Below, piece after piece: positions 50,871 to 60,126 of a DNA stretch of 64,000 bases (its first letter is position 1; each line of letters starts with the position of its first letter). The stretch lies in assembly GCF_014656295.1 (NCBI RefSeq), contig NZ_BNCD01000015.1:62001-126000 (forward strand), written 5' to 3'. Origin of the DNA: Streptomyces sulfonofaciens. GTDB lineage: Bacteria; Actinomycetota; Actinomycetes; Streptomycetales; Streptomycetaceae. The notes below the pieces were generated by a model, which saw nothing but the letters and a program-made list of their open reading frames with translations, was not told the DNA's origin and ran no database searches. The position numbers were made by a program, and so were the translations under genes.

Positions 50871-52082
50871 TCAGGCAGGCGCCGTGCCAGGCAAACCGCT
50901 TCGGCAGGTCACGACCTCGTGGGCACAGCGCACCGCGCGATATGCGCCAACGCCGATCTCGGCGAAGTTGGCGAGGCTGTCGGTGCCGGGCGCGAAGTAA
51001 CCCGCGTGCCCGCGGGCGCCGTCCGCCGACAGCACCCGCGCCCCGAAGCCCGAGGAGACGGGGTCGGCCCCGTGCCCGAGCCCGCCCACCTCCAGGTTGG
51101 GCACGTCCCGGATCCAGTCGTCGCTGTCCCGCATGGCCCAGATCCTGGCGTCGGTGCCCAGTTGCGAGGCGTGTGACGCACGCATCCCAGGGCTGCCGGA
51201 TACCGCGATGTCCGTGACCCGCTCCGGCAGGCGGCGGGCCGCGACCCCGCACAGCACGGAGCCGTAGCTGTGGCAGTACAGCGCCACGGAAGAACGCCCG
51301 GGCAGCGCTTCGAGCAGGGCGTTGAGCCGGACCGCACCGTCCTCGGCGCGCCCGGCGGTGGCCGCGTCCACCCCGATGCCGCTCGGGGCCGTGTAGTCGG
51401 CCCAGGCGATCACGGCGGTACGGGCGCGGGGTGCCGCGCTGCGCTCGGCGTCGTAGAGGGCGTCCGCCATGCCGACCGGCGCGGTGTACCGGTGGTCCGT
51501 GCGCTGGAAGGTGAGCACGTCGGTGTCGACGCCCGGCACCACCACCGACACCCGGCGGGCGGCGGCGAGGTTCCCCATCACCTCGGCGATCCGCCCGGAG
51601 CCCATCGGGTCGAAGGCCAGCACCTGCCGGTCCGGCAGCAGCAGCGACTCGTAGCGCTGCATGAGCCGTCTCGCGTCCTGCTGTCCGTCCGGTGAGAGAC
51701 GGTTGTCGTGCATACGGCGCCGCTCGACCTGACGGGCCGCCTGGAGGGCGTGGCGGTTGGCGGTGTAGCGCAGGCCCACCGGCGCGCCGTTCATGTTGCC
51801 GACGGCGAGCGGGTAGCGGGCGGCGAGCCGGTGGCGCTGCTGGGCGGTGAGCGAGGCGAAGAAGCGTGCCAGCGCGGCGGGCGGCCCGGTGGGGTCGGGC
51901 AGCCGGTGCCCTTCGATCCAGCCCTTGCTCCAGGCCGATCTCGCCGCGTCGACGGGCGAGGCGGCTTCCCGGTGCTGGTGCACCGCGGTCCATCCGGTGG
52001 TGGCCAGCATGATGAACACGACGGCCAGCGCGAGGAGTGCGCGCCACGCGTTGAGTTGGGGAGAGGTGTCGAAGGAAGTCAC
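50871..52082 (-). CDS. DUF1023-type alpha/beta hydrolase, membrane anchored
   Basis: A 403-residue protein. An N-terminal membrane segment (WRALLALAVVFIMLATTGWT) anchors or exports it. The alpha/beta-hydrolase domain has VSVVVPGVDTD, the nucleophile elbow in ALYCHSYGSVLCG (His-Ser-Tyr-Gly, Ser catalytic), DIAVSGSPGM and a late His in GARGHAGYFAPGTDSLAN. These are DUF1023 features. The start is GTG 52082, eight bases after a TAGGGT box; an upstream in-frame ATG at 52139 adds 19 residues and seems less likely. It is the reverse-strand neighbour of DUF4429 with a 75-base gap. Substrate unknown. Confidence 0.86.
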   Translation of the reverse strand: MTSFDTSPQLNAWRALLALAVVFIMLATTGWTAVHQHREAASPVDAARSAWSKGWIEGHRLPDPTGPPAALARFFASLTAQQRHRLAARYPLAVGNMNGAPVGLRYTANRHALQAARQVERRRMHDNRLSPDGQQDARRLMQRYESLLLPDRQVLAFDPMGSGRIAEVMGNLAAARRVSVVVPGVDTDVLTFQRTDHRYTAPVGMADALYDAERSAAPRARTAVIAWADYTAPSGIGVDAATAGRAEDGAVRLNALLEALPGRSSVALYCHSYGSVLCGVAARRLPERVTDIAVSGSPGMRASHASQLGTDARIWAMRDSDDWIRDVPNLEVGGLGHGADPVSSGFGARVLSADGARGHAGYFAPGTDSLANFAEIGVGAYRAVRCAHEVVTCRSGLPGTAPA

Positions 52083-52391
52083 TGCGGGACACCCTAGGAG
52101 ACCCGGGCTGAAAGCCGTGCAACGGGTGAGGGACTTCACGTTTTCGGCGTGGTAATTAGGCCAAAAGCGGACACAAGTGCTGTCATGTGTTCACATTATG
52201 TAGGGACGAAGTCCGGTACGGACCGCCGGGCGGACTGCCGGCCGGTCCCGCGCCGGCCTCAGCGCCCTGTGCTGTCCGGTGCCCGGCGGTGCGGGCCTGG
52301 TCCGCCGGCGGGGTGCGTGGTCTGCCGCCGGGCCGGTGGCGTGGTCTGCCGCGGTGCGGGTTCGGGGCTCGTCCGGGTGTGGGCGCGGACG

Positions 52392-53201
52392 TCAGTGCGG
52401 GTGGGAGTCGCGCCGCTGGGGTGCGGCGGCGCCGGAGGCCGCCGTGTGCCGGGCGGACGCCGTCGTGTCGCGGGTCGTGGCCGCCGTGTCGCGGGTCGGA
52501 GGCGCGGCCTTGAGTGCGGGGGCCGTCGTCTCCCGGGCCGCGCCGGCTCTGCCCTGCCAGTTGGCGGCCAGCGCCGGGCCCACGTGGTCCAGGTAGGACT
52601 CGGTGAGCGTGCGCAGGGACGCGATGCTGCTGTCGCCGCCCGTTCCCCACAGTCGTCCCGTGACGCGCATCACCCCGCAGAACGCGGCGACGGCGATCCT
52701 CGGGCGCGGGTCGGACGCCACGTCCAGTCCCTCGCGGTCCGCGACCACGCGCGCCAGTTCCTCCTCCAGATGGGCGGAGCGGCGCAGGTGGACGGCGAGC
52801 AGGGCGGGCGTGGACTCGATCAACTGGTAGGTGCGCACGTGCAGCTCCACCGGCACGGCCTGCTCGACGGCGTCGCCGATGGTGTCCCACGATTCGAGCA
52901 CGGCACGGCGCAGCGCCTCCAGCGGGGGCTCGTCCGCGGGCCGGGCCCGCAGCGCGCGGACGAAGTGCGACTCCGTCATGGCCTGGACGGCGAACGCGGC
53001 ATCCTCCTTGCCCGCGAAGTACCGGAAGAAGGTGCGCTGCGAGACGTCGACGGCCTCGGCGATCTCGTCGACGGTGGTCTGCTCGTACCCCTGGCTGACG
53101 AAGAGTTCGAGCGCCGCGCGCAGCAGCGCCTCGCGGGTGCGCTGCTTCTTGCGTTCGCGCAGTCCTGGATGGGGCGCCGTCACGCCATGTGCCTCTTTCA
53201 C
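52392..53201 (-). CDS. TetR-family repressor of the MFS exporter
   Basis: A 269-residue repressor. The helix-turn-helix is REALLRAALELFVSQGYEQT then TVDEIAEAVDVSQRTFFRYF, residues 23-62. The C-terminal domain follows to about residue 215. The last 50 residues are a Thr/Arg/Ala-rich repeat tail (TRDTAATTRDTTASARHTAA), probably disordered. It is divergent from the MFS gene with four CTGTCAGG half-sites between them. The start is GTG 53201. By standard logic it represses the exporter until a drug-like ligand binds. About 300 bases between it and the hydrolase gene (52083-52391) show nothing recognisable. Confidence 0.9.
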   Translation of the reverse strand: MKEAHGVTAPHPGLRERKKQRTREALLRAALELFVSQGYEQTTVDEIAEAVDVSQRTFFRYFAGKEDAAFAVQAMTESHFVRALRARPADEPPLEALRRAVLESWDTIGDAVEQAVPVELHVRTYQLIESTPALLAVHLRRSAHLEEELARVVADREGLDVASDPRPRIAVAAFCGVMRVTGRLWGTGGDSSIASLRTLTESYLDHVGPALAANWQGRAGAARETTAPALKAAPPTRDTAATTRDTTASARHTAASGAAAPQRRDSHPH

Positions 53202-53216
53202 GTGATATCTCGGGCT

Positions 53217-53328
53217 CTGTCAGGTTCGCCTGGCTTGCCTCTCCTGCCTGTTCAGCTTAGCTGTGAGCAACCTGACAGTTACCGGCTTGTGAATTGGTTT
53301 GTCAACTGTCAGCGCCTGACATTAGCCT
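53217..53328. promoter_or_regulatory. tetR-MFS operator region and leaderless MFS promoter
   Basis: CTGTCAGG (53217-53224) and CCTGACAG (53271-53278) form one inverted pair. TGTCAG-CGC-CTGACA (53307-53321) forms a compact dyad. That dyad fills the 18-base spacer between TTGTCA (53299-53304) and TAGCCT (53323-53328), and the MFS ATG follows after six bases. A repressor bound here would block the polymerase directly. Confidence 0.65.
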
Positions 53329-53334
53329 CCGAGT

Positions 53335-54957
53335 ATGACTAGTCAGACCACCGTCGACACGACGGACCCTGCCGATGAGGCGTCGGTCACGTTCGTACCG
53401 CCTCAGACCAAGGGGCTGCGCGGCCACCCCTGGCTGACGCTCTTCTCCGTCGCGATCGGCGTCATGATGGTGGCCCTGGACGGCACCATCGTGGCCATTG
53501 CCAACCCCGCGATCCAGGATGACCTCAACGCCTCGCTCGCTGATGTCCAGTGGATTACCAATGGCTATCTTCTCGCCCTCGCCGTGTCGCTCATCACGGC
53601 GGGCAAGCTGGGCGACCGGTTCGGCCACCGGCAGACCTTCCTGATCGGCGTCGCCGGCTTCGCGGTCGCCTCGGGGGCCATCGGCCTTTCGAGCAGCGTC
53701 GCCCTGGTGATCGCGTTCCGCGTCCTGCAGGGCCTGTTCGGCGCACTGCTGATGCCTGCGGCCCTCGGCCTGCTGCGCGCCACCTTCCCGGCCGAGAAGC
53801 TCAACATGGCGATCGGCATCTGGGGCATGGTCATCGGTGCCTCGACCGCCGGCGGACCGATACTCGGCGGCGTGCTCGTCGAGCACGTCAGTTGGCAGTC
53901 CGTCTTCTTCATCAACGTCCCGGTGGGCGTCGTCGCGCTGGTCCTCGGCCTGCTCATCCTCAAGGACCACCGTGCGCAAAACGCCCCGCGCTCCTTCGAC
54001 ATGCCGGGCATCGTCCTGCTGTCGGCCGCGATGTTCTCGCTCATCTGGGCACTCATCAAGGCCGGTGACGCCTGGGGCTGGGGGAGTGGCAGGACCCTGT
54101 CGTTCCTGGCCGCCTCCGTGGTGCTCTTCGCCGTCTTCGCCTTCTGGGAGACCCGGGTCGCCGAGCCGCTCATACCCCTCGGCATGTTCCGCTCCGTCCC
54201 GCTCTCCGCGGGTACGGTCCTCATGGTGCTGATGGCCTTCGCCTTCATGGGCGGCCTGTTCTTCGTCACCTTCTACCTGCAGAACGTGCACGGCATGAGC
54301 CCGGTCGACAGCGGTCTGCACCTGCTGCCGCTGACCGGCATGATGATCGTGTCCTCACCGCTCGCCGGCGCCCTCATCACCAAGCTCGGCCCGCGGGTCC
54401 CGCTGGTGGGCGGCATGGTGTGCACCGCCGTGGCCATGTTCGGCATGACCACCCTGTCGACCGGGACGGGCACGCTGCCGATGTCCCTCTGGTTCGCCCT
54501 GCTCGGTCTCGGCCTCGCGCCCGTGATGGTGGGCGCCACCGAGGTCATCGTCGGCAACGCGCCCCTGGAGCTCTCCGGGGTCGCGGGCGGGTTGCAGCAG
54601 GCGGCCATGCAGGTCGGCGGCAGCCTCGGCACCGCGGTCCTCGGCGCCGTGATGTCGAACAAGGTCAGCGGGGACCTCGCGGCCAACTGGAAGGCCGCCG
54701 GCCTCCCCGCCGTTCCGCCCCCCGGGCTGGACAAGGCCGCCACCGTCGGCATCGTGCCCAAGCAGGTGGCCGCCGCCGAGGGCATGACCCCGCAGGTCCT
54801 GGCCAGGATCAGCGGCGTCATCCACGACACCTTCATCTCGGGCATGGGGCTCGCCTTCACGGTCGCCGGGATCGTCGCCGTGGTCGCCGCCCTGGTCGCC
54901 GTGCTCACCAAGCGCGGCAGCAACGCGGAGGCGGGCATGGGCGCCGGCCACATCTGA
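53335..54957 (+). CDS. MFS multidrug exporter, DHA2 (14-span) family
   Basis: A 540-residue integral membrane protein of the EmrB/QacA type. Motif A is AGKLGDRFGHRQTFLIG, and the segment LDGTIVAIANPAIQDDLNAS near span 1 is the DHA2 signature. WGMVIGASTAGGPILGGVLV is the motif-C antiporter stretch. About fourteen hydrophobic segments are visible. The C-terminal loop after span 13 includes an amphipathic region (GDLAANWKAAGLPAVPPPGL). It should export a hydrophobic drug or metabolite by proton antiport. It is probably leaderless and under the divergent TetR. Confidence 0.92.
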   Translation: MTSQTTVDTTDPADEASVTFVPPQTKGLRGHPWLTLFSVAIGVMMVALDGTIVAIANPAIQDDLNASLADVQWITNGYLLALAVSLITAGKLGDRFGHRQTFLIGVAGFAVASGAIGLSSSVALVIAFRVLQGLFGALLMPAALGLLRATFPAEKLNMAIGIWGMVIGASTAGGPILGGVLVEHVSWQSVFFINVPVGVVALVLGLLILKDHRAQNAPRSFDMPGIVLLSAAMFSLIWALIKAGDAWGWGSGRTLSFLAASVVLFAVFAFWETRVAEPLIPLGMFRSVPLSAGTVLMVLMAFAFMGGLFFVTFYLQNVHGMSPVDSGLHLLPLTGMMIVSSPLAGALITKLGPRVPLVGGMVCTAVAMFGMTTLSTGTGTLPMSLWFALLGLGLAPVMVGATEVIVGNAPLELSGVAGGLQQAAMQVGGSLGTAVLGAVMSNKVSGDLAANWKAAGLPAVPPPGLDKAATVGIVPKQVAAAEGMTPQVLARISGVIHDTFISGMGLAFTVAGIVAVVAALVAVLTKRGSNAEAGMGAGHI

Positions 54958-54963
54958 GCACGG

Positions 54964-54978
54964 GCCCCGGAGCGGGGC
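54964..54978 (+). terminator. hairpin after the MFS gene
   Basis: GCCCCG (54964-54969), loop GAG and CGGGGC (54973-54978), seven bases after the stop codon. Confidence 0.5.
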
Positions 54979-55107
54979 GCACCGGTCGTGGGCACAAGCC
55001 GTGGTTTTCCCCTATCAGGGTGGCATGTGCCCCGACCCCCTTTTGTCGGACGGTGGTTGCGGGTCAGGGTGCCGGCAGACGAACGGTACGACACGGGGGT
55101 GTTGCGG

Positions 55108-55764
55108 ATGGACGAGAGGCAGCAGGGCCATCGGCCGGGCCAGGCGCGGAAGACGGGCCGGACGTGGGGCGCGCGAGGCGCGGGCCCGGCGCGCGGGACG
55201 GCGCGCGGGACGGCGCCGTGCGGCGCGGCGCGCGGGGCGATCGGGCGGAGCGGGGCAACCGGCGCCGCACGGGCGCGCGACGGTGGGCAAGGGTACGACG
55301 GCGGACAGGTGCCCGAGGGCGGACGGGGGCGGGGCGGGCACGGTGCCGGGCGGGCCGTGGTGCGCGTGACGGCGGGCGTGTCGGTGCTGGCGGCCGTGGC
55401 ACTGGTGGCGACGGCGGCGGTGGTGGCGACAGCGGCGGTGGTGGCGTTCGCCGTGCCGGTCGGGGCCGCCGCCGACCCGGCGAGCGGGCAGTGCGCCGCG
55501 GGGCAGCTCTGCCTGTGGGAGGAGCAGCAGTTCAAGGGGGCCCGGCACGTGTACGAACTGTCCGGCGTCCCCATCGAGAGCTGTGTCCCGCTGCCGAAGG
55601 GCACGACCGCCCAGGCCCTCGCCAACCGCACCGGACGGCCCGTCACCACCTACCAGTCCAAGGAGTGCGCGGAGACCGGCGAGTTCGAGACCTACCCGGG
55701 CGGCGGGACCTGGGTTCCGCAATCCCCGTATCTCGTCCGCGCCTTCAAGGTCTGGGAGCGGTGA
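55108..55764 (+). CDS. secreted peptidase-inhibitor I36-family protein
   Basis: A 218-residue exported protein. The first 90 residues are an Arg/Gly/Ala-rich cytoplasmic leader, far longer than a normal signal peptide. A hydrophobic segment (VSVLAAVALVATAAVVATAA VVAF in two parts) follows, with probable cleavage after VGAAA. The mature 80 residues match inhibitor family I36: QCAAGQLCLWEEQQFKGARH, ESCVPLPKGT, SKECAETGEFETYPGG, with about four Cys for two disulphides. It may inhibit metallo- or subtilisin-like proteases, as SMPI does. The start is ATG 55108; a GTG at 55099 is possible and would only add three residues. Confidence 0.75.
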   Translation: MDERQQGHRPGQARKTGRTWGARGAGPARGTARGTAPCGAARGAIGRSGATGAARARDGGQGYDGGQVPEGGRGRGGHGAGRAVVRVTAGVSVLAAVALVATAAVVATAAVVAFAVPVGAAADPASGQCAAGQLCLWEEQQFKGARHVYELSGVPIESCVPLPKGTTAQALANRTGRPVTTYQSKECAETGEFETYPGGGTWVPQSPYLVRAFKVWER

Positions 55765-56237
55765 GGCGGGGTACACGCATCGACAAGCCCGGGCAGGGCA
55801 GGTCGTCGGCACCGACCGCCTGCAGGTGCCGAGGACCGGCCCGCCCGGGAGCGGAAGTGATGACGGGCGGGGCCACCGTGCGCTGAACCCCCGGTCACGT
55901 GTCCGGACGAGGTCACGGCCCGGGCCGGATCGTACGGCGCCCCCCCGACACACCCACGGAACCAACCGGCCCACACCGGCCTCCCCGCACCCGGGCAGGG
56001 GCGGGGACAGGGGCACGGGCAGGGGCCGGGGGACCGCGCGACCAGCGAGACGCGCCCGCGCCCGGCCACCGTCGCGCCCACCCGCACCCGTGCGGGCCGA
56101 GGAGCCCACCGGCGGGCGGGGACGCGCTCACGGTGTCGACCGGGCCACCGGCCCGCCGGGCTGCCCGGGGCCGGGCCGCGGGGCCGGCCGCCGGGCACCG
56201 CGCGGTCGAGCCGGCCGCGGCCCGCGGGAGGTACGCC
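55765..56237. other. 473-base GC-rich intergenic region
   Basis: This lies between the I36-type gene and the convergent aceE end. It contains GGGCAGGGG/GGGACAGGGG tracts (about 55995-56030) and several GC dyads, with no supported gene. Open frames here on either strand have Arg/Pro/Gly-rich shadow compositions and no ribosome site. Confidence 0.45.
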
Positions 56238-59021
56238 CTACGCGTCACCCCCGGCAACCCCCGGATCCGCCGCGGAGGCGTCCAGCAACTGGTACCGGTC
56301 GATCGCCTTCTTCAGCACGGACCGATCCACCTTGCCCTCCGCCGCCAGCTCGGAGAGCACCGCGACCACGATGGACTGCGCGTCGATGTGGAAGAAACGA
56401 CGGGCCGCGCCGCGGGTGTCGGCGAAGCCGAAACCGTCCGCGCCGAGCGACTGGTAGCGCCCGGGCACCCAGCGGGCGATCTGGTCCGGCACGGACCGCA
56501 TCCAGTCCGAGACCGCCACGAACGGCCCCTGCGCGCCCTGGAACTTCCGGGTGACATAAGGAACACGCGGCTCCTCGTCGGGGTGCAGCAGGTTGTGCTG
56601 CTCCACCTCGACGGCTTCACGGCGCAGCTCGTTCCAGGACGTGGCCGACCAGACGTCCGCCCTGACGTCCCAGTCCGCGGCGAGGATCCGCTGCGCCTCC
56701 AGCGCCCAGGGCACCGCCACCCCGGAGGCCAGCACCTGGGCGGGAACGCTGCCCTGGTCGCCCGCACTGAGCCGGTACACGCCCTTGAGGATGCCCTCCA
56801 CGTCCACGCCCTCGGGCTCGGCGGGGTGCTGGATCGGCTCGTTGTACACGGTCAGGTAGTAGAAGACGTCCTCGCCGTGCGGATGCTCCTGCGACCCGCC
56901 GTACATCCGCCGCAGGCCGTCCTGGACGATGTGCGCGATCTCGTAGCCGTAGGCCGGGTCGTAGGCGACGCACGCCGGGTTGGTGGAGGCCAGTAGCTGC
57001 GAGTGGCCGTCGGCGTGCTGGAGCCCCTCACCGGTCAGGGTCGTACGGCCGGCGGTCGCGCCCAGGACGAATCCCCGCGCGAGCTGGTCGGACATCTGCC
57101 AGAACTGGTCACCGGTGCGCTGGAACCCGAACATCGAGTAGAAGACGTACACCGGGATCAGCGGCTCGCCGTGCGTCGCGTACGCCGAGCCCGCCGCGAT
57201 CAGCGAGGCCGTGCAGCCGGCCTCCGAGATCCCGTCGTGCAGCATCTGGCCGGTCGGCGACTCCTTGTAGGCGAGCAGCAGCTCACGGTCCACCGACTCG
57301 TACTGCTGTCCGAGCGGGTTGTAGATCTTCGCGCTCGGGAAGAAGGAGTCCATGCCGAAGGTGCGGTACTCGTCCGGCGCGATCAGGACGAAGCGCTTGC
57401 CGATCTCCTTGTCCCGCATCAGGTCCTTGAGCAGCCTGACGAACGCCATGGTGGTGGCGATGGACTGGTGGCCGGAGCCCTTCTTCACGGTCGCGTACGT
57501 CTTGTCGCCCGGCAGCCGAAGGGGCTTGGACCGCACGACCCGGGTCGGTACGTAGCCGCCCAGCGCCCTGCGGCGGTCGTGCATGTACTGGATCTCCTCC
57601 GAGTCCCGCCCGGGGTGGTAGTACGGCGGCGGGCCCTCCTGGAGCCGCCGGTCGCTGATCGGCAGGTGCAGCCGGTCACGGAACCGCTTCAGGTCGTCGA
57701 CCGTCAGCTTCTTCATCTGGTGGGTGGCGTTGCGGCCCTCGAAGTTCGGGCCGAGCGTCCAGCCCTTGACCGTCTGCGCCAGGATCACGGTCGGCTGGCC
57801 CTTGTGCGCCTTGGCGGCGGAGAAGGCCGCGTAGATCTTCCGGTGGTCGTGGCCGCCGCGGCCCAGGTGCAGGATCTGGTCGTCGGTCATGTTCTCGACC
57901 ATGGCACGCAGCCGCTGGTCGTCCCCGAAGAAGTGCCGGCGGATGTAGGAGCCGGTCTCCGTCGCGTAGGTCTGGAACTGGCCGTCCGGGGTGTTGTTCA
58001 GCCTGTTGACGAGGATGCCGTCGCGGTCCTGGGCCAGCAGCGGGTCCCAGGAGCGGTCCCACACCAGTTTGATGACGTTCCAGCCGGCGCCCCTGAACTG
58101 CGATTCGAGCTCCTGGATGATCTTGCCGTTGCCGCGCACCGGGCCGTCGAGCCGCTGGAGGTTGCAGTTGACGACGAAGGTCAGGTTGTCGAGCCCCTCA
58201 CGCGCCGCGATCGAGAGCTGACCGAGCGATTCCGGCTCGTCCATCTCGCCGTCGCCCAGGAAGGCCCAGACGTGGGAGCCGGAGGTGTCGGCGATGCCGC
58301 GCGCCTGCATGTAGCGGTTCATCCGGGCCTGGAAGATCGCGCCGAGCGGCCCCAGGCCCATGGAGACGGTCGGGAACTCCCAGAAGTCCGGCATCAGCCG
58401 CGGGTGCGGATAGCTGGACAGGCCGTTGGGCGCCTTCGACTTCTCCTGGCGGAAACCGTCGAGCTGGTCCTCGGTGAGGCGGTCGAGCAGATAGGCGCGC
58501 GCGTAGATGCCCGGCGACGCATGCCCCTGGAAGAAGATCTGGTCGCCGCCCCTCCCCCCTGTGCTCTCCGCGCCGCCGGACCGCGAGGTGTCCCCGTCCT
58601 TGCCGCGGAAGAAGTGGTTGAAGCCCACGTCGTAGAGCGAGGCGGAGGAGGCGAAGGTGGCGATGTGGCCGCCCACCCCGATGCCGGGGCGCTGGGCGCG
58701 CGAGACCATCACGGCCGCGTTCCAGCGGGTCGCGTTGAGGATCTTGCGTTCGATCTCCTCGTTGCCGGGGAAGAACGGCTCGTCCTTGGTGGCGATCGTG
58801 TTCACGTAGTCCGAGCTGCGCATCTCGGGCACGGCCACATGCCGTTCGCGGGCCCGCTCGATCAGCCGGAGCATCAGATAACGGGCGCGCTCACGGCCCC
58901 GTTCGTCGACGGCGGCGTCCAGGGAGTCGAGCCACTCCTGGGTCTCCTCGGGGTCGAAGTCCGGGACCTGGCTGGGCAGACCGCCAATGATGATCGGGTT
59001 GCGATCGGATCCGGAAACCAC
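56238..59021 (-). CDS. aceE: pyruvate dehydrogenase E1 component, homodimeric
   Basis: A 927-residue thiamine-diphosphate enzyme feeding acetyl-CoA to the TCA cycle. The cofactor motif is WAFLGDGEMDEPESLGQL...VVNCNLQRLDGPVRGNGKII near residues 255-300. MVSRAQRPGIGVGGHIATFA and SSASLYDVGFNHFFRGKDG are AceE hallmarks, as are LIAPDEYRTFGMDSFFPSAK and FYSMFGFQRTGDQFW later. Length fits the AceE family. The start is GTG 59021 with GAAGGAAC upstream. It is transcribed alone. Fatty acid genes 12 kb away use its acetyl-CoA product. Confidence 0.97.
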   Translation of the reverse strand: MVSGSDRNPIIIGGLPSQVPDFDPEETQEWLDSLDAAVDERGRERARYLMLRLIERARERHVAVPEMRSSDYVNTIATKDEPFFPGNEEIERKILNATRWNAAVMVSRAQRPGIGVGGHIATFASSASLYDVGFNHFFRGKDGDTSRSGGAESTGGRGGDQIFFQGHASPGIYARAYLLDRLTEDQLDGFRQEKSKAPNGLSSYPHPRLMPDFWEFPTVSMGLGPLGAIFQARMNRYMQARGIADTSGSHVWAFLGDGEMDEPESLGQLSIAAREGLDNLTFVVNCNLQRLDGPVRGNGKIIQELESQFRGAGWNVIKLVWDRSWDPLLAQDRDGILVNRLNNTPDGQFQTYATETGSYIRRHFFGDDQRLRAMVENMTDDQILHLGRGGHDHRKIYAAFSAAKAHKGQPTVILAQTVKGWTLGPNFEGRNATHQMKKLTVDDLKRFRDRLHLPISDRRLQEGPPPYYHPGRDSEEIQYMHDRRRALGGYVPTRVVRSKPLRLPGDKTYATVKKGSGHQSIATTMAFVRLLKDLMRDKEIGKRFVLIAPDEYRTFGMDSFFPSAKIYNPLGQQYESVDRELLLAYKESPTGQMLHDGISEAGCTASLIAAGSAYATHGEPLIPVYVFYSMFGFQRTGDQFWQMSDQLARGFVLGATAGRTTLTGEGLQHADGHSQLLASTNPACVAYDPAYGYEIAHIVQDGLRRMYGGSQEHPHGEDVFYYLTVYNEPIQHPAEPEGVDVEGILKGVYRLSAGDQGSVPAQVLASGVAVPWALEAQRILAADWDVRADVWSATSWNELRREAVEVEQHNLLHPDEEPRVPYVTRKFQGAQGPFVAVSDWMRSVPDQIARWVPGRYQSLGADGFGFADTRGAARRFFHIDAQSIVVAVLSELAAEGKVDRSVLKKAIDRYQLLDASAADPGVAGGDA

Positions 59022-59662
59022 GCTGTTCCTTCACTTTCGAGACGCTGTTCGGTTCATGAACGCTGTGCGCACCGTCCGGGTGGCCCGGCCGGGTCGTCTG
59101 TGCCGGCACTTCGCTGGTGTTCGCCGCAGTCCATCGTGTACCTAGGGGACGGGCGCGTCATCTCTACCGACGGGTAACCCGCTGCTTTCGTGCCCGCCGC
59201 GACCGCGGTGCCGGGCGGTGGGTGCCGCGCCCGGGCGGATCCGGGCGGCCGCGCTGTGCGGTCGCGCTCCGTCAAGGCCGGCCCTGGCCCCTGTCCGAAG
59301 CCTGTCGCTCGGCACCCGTCACGCTCCTCGCGCAGGGGTCCCGCCTCGCCCGCCACACCGCAACGATACGCCCGCCTGCCGCAGCCGTTTCGTAAAACCG
59401 TTCGACAGCCGAGGCATCCTGGAGGGGTGCAGGGCAGGCATATCGGGTGTATCGATGTAGTGCCTGCACCGACTACGGTGGTGAGGTGCGTGGAGTTGCG
59501 ACGAGGCGCCCCGGAACGTCACCGTTTCGGCGGTCTCCACGGCCGGGTACTTGCGCGATCGGTCCCGCCCGTGTGGACTACGGCCAACGCTTCGCGCACG
59601 CGCGTGGCTGAAATACCCGAATACGCTGCATACACTGTCCGAACATGATCAGGAGGCAATCC
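59022..59662. other. 641-base region between divergent aceE and DUF3052 gene
   Basis: No gene is supported. It should contain the aceE promoter (a CTAGGTACACG patch near 59139-59149 on the minus strand is one candidate -10 zone) and the DUF3052 promoter (TACACT near 59630-59635). An 8-base dyad, GGTGCAGG near 59426 with CCTGCACC near 59463, encloses AT-richer sequence and may be regulatory. Minus-strand frames of 65-100 codons here lack family features. Confidence 0.4.
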
Positions 59663-60100
59663 GTGAGCGCGACCGCGGACCACGCGGAGGAGCGGACCAA
59701 CCCTGCCGCCAGGCTGGGTTTCCAGCCCGGGCAGGTGGTCCAGGAGATCGGCTACGACGACGACGTCGACCAGGAGCTCCGCGAGGCCATTGAGGAGAAC
59801 ATCGGCAGCGAGCTCGTCGACGAGGAGTACGACGACGTCGCCGATGCCGTGGTGCTGTGGTTCCGAGAGGACGACGGCGACCTGACGGACGCGCTGGTCG
59901 ACGCCACCACGCTGATCGACGAGGGCTCCCCGGTCTGGTTGATGACGCCCAAGACCGGCCGCGACGGCTACGTCGAACCCAGCGACATCAACGAGGCCGC
60001 GCAGACCGCGGGTCTGTCACAGACGAAGAGCATCGCCGCCGGCAAGGACTGGAGCGGTAGCCGTCTGGTCACGCCGAAGGCGGCGGCCAAGAAGCGCTGA
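59663..60100 (+). CDS. DUF3052 protein
   Basis: A 145-residue soluble protein of the DUF3052 family. It contains ARLGFQPGQVVQEIGYDDDV, REAIEENIGSELVDEEYDDV, ADAVVLWFREDDGDLTDAL and a C-terminal LSQTKSIAAGKDWSGSRLV, followed by a basic tail. These are strongly acidic, typical of the family. The start is GTG 59663 with AGGAGG six bases upstream; the ATG at 59645 is upstream of that site. In streptomycetes it usually lies beside aceE as here. Function is unknown. Confidence 0.9.
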   Translation: MSATADHAEERTNPAARLGFQPGQVVQEIGYDDDVDQELREAIEENIGSELVDEEYDDVADAVVLWFREDDGDLTDALVDATTLIDEGSPVWLMTPKTGRDGYVEPSDINEAAQTAGLSQTKSIAAGKDWSGSRLVTPKAAAKKR

Positions 60101-60126
60101 GCGGCGCCCCGGCCCCGGGCGCCGCT
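60100..60126 (+). terminator. 10-bp hairpin terminator overlapping the DUF3052 stop
   Basis: AGCGGCGCCC (60100-60109) pairs exactly with GGGCGCCGCT (60117-60126), with a 7-base loop. The left arm starts at the last base of the stop codon. Confidence 0.7.

Noticed and set aside
59426..59470. GGTGCAGG/CCTGCACC dyad as a terminator
   Set aside because: The loop is over 30 bases and it lies between divergent genes; kept only as a possible regulatory dyad.
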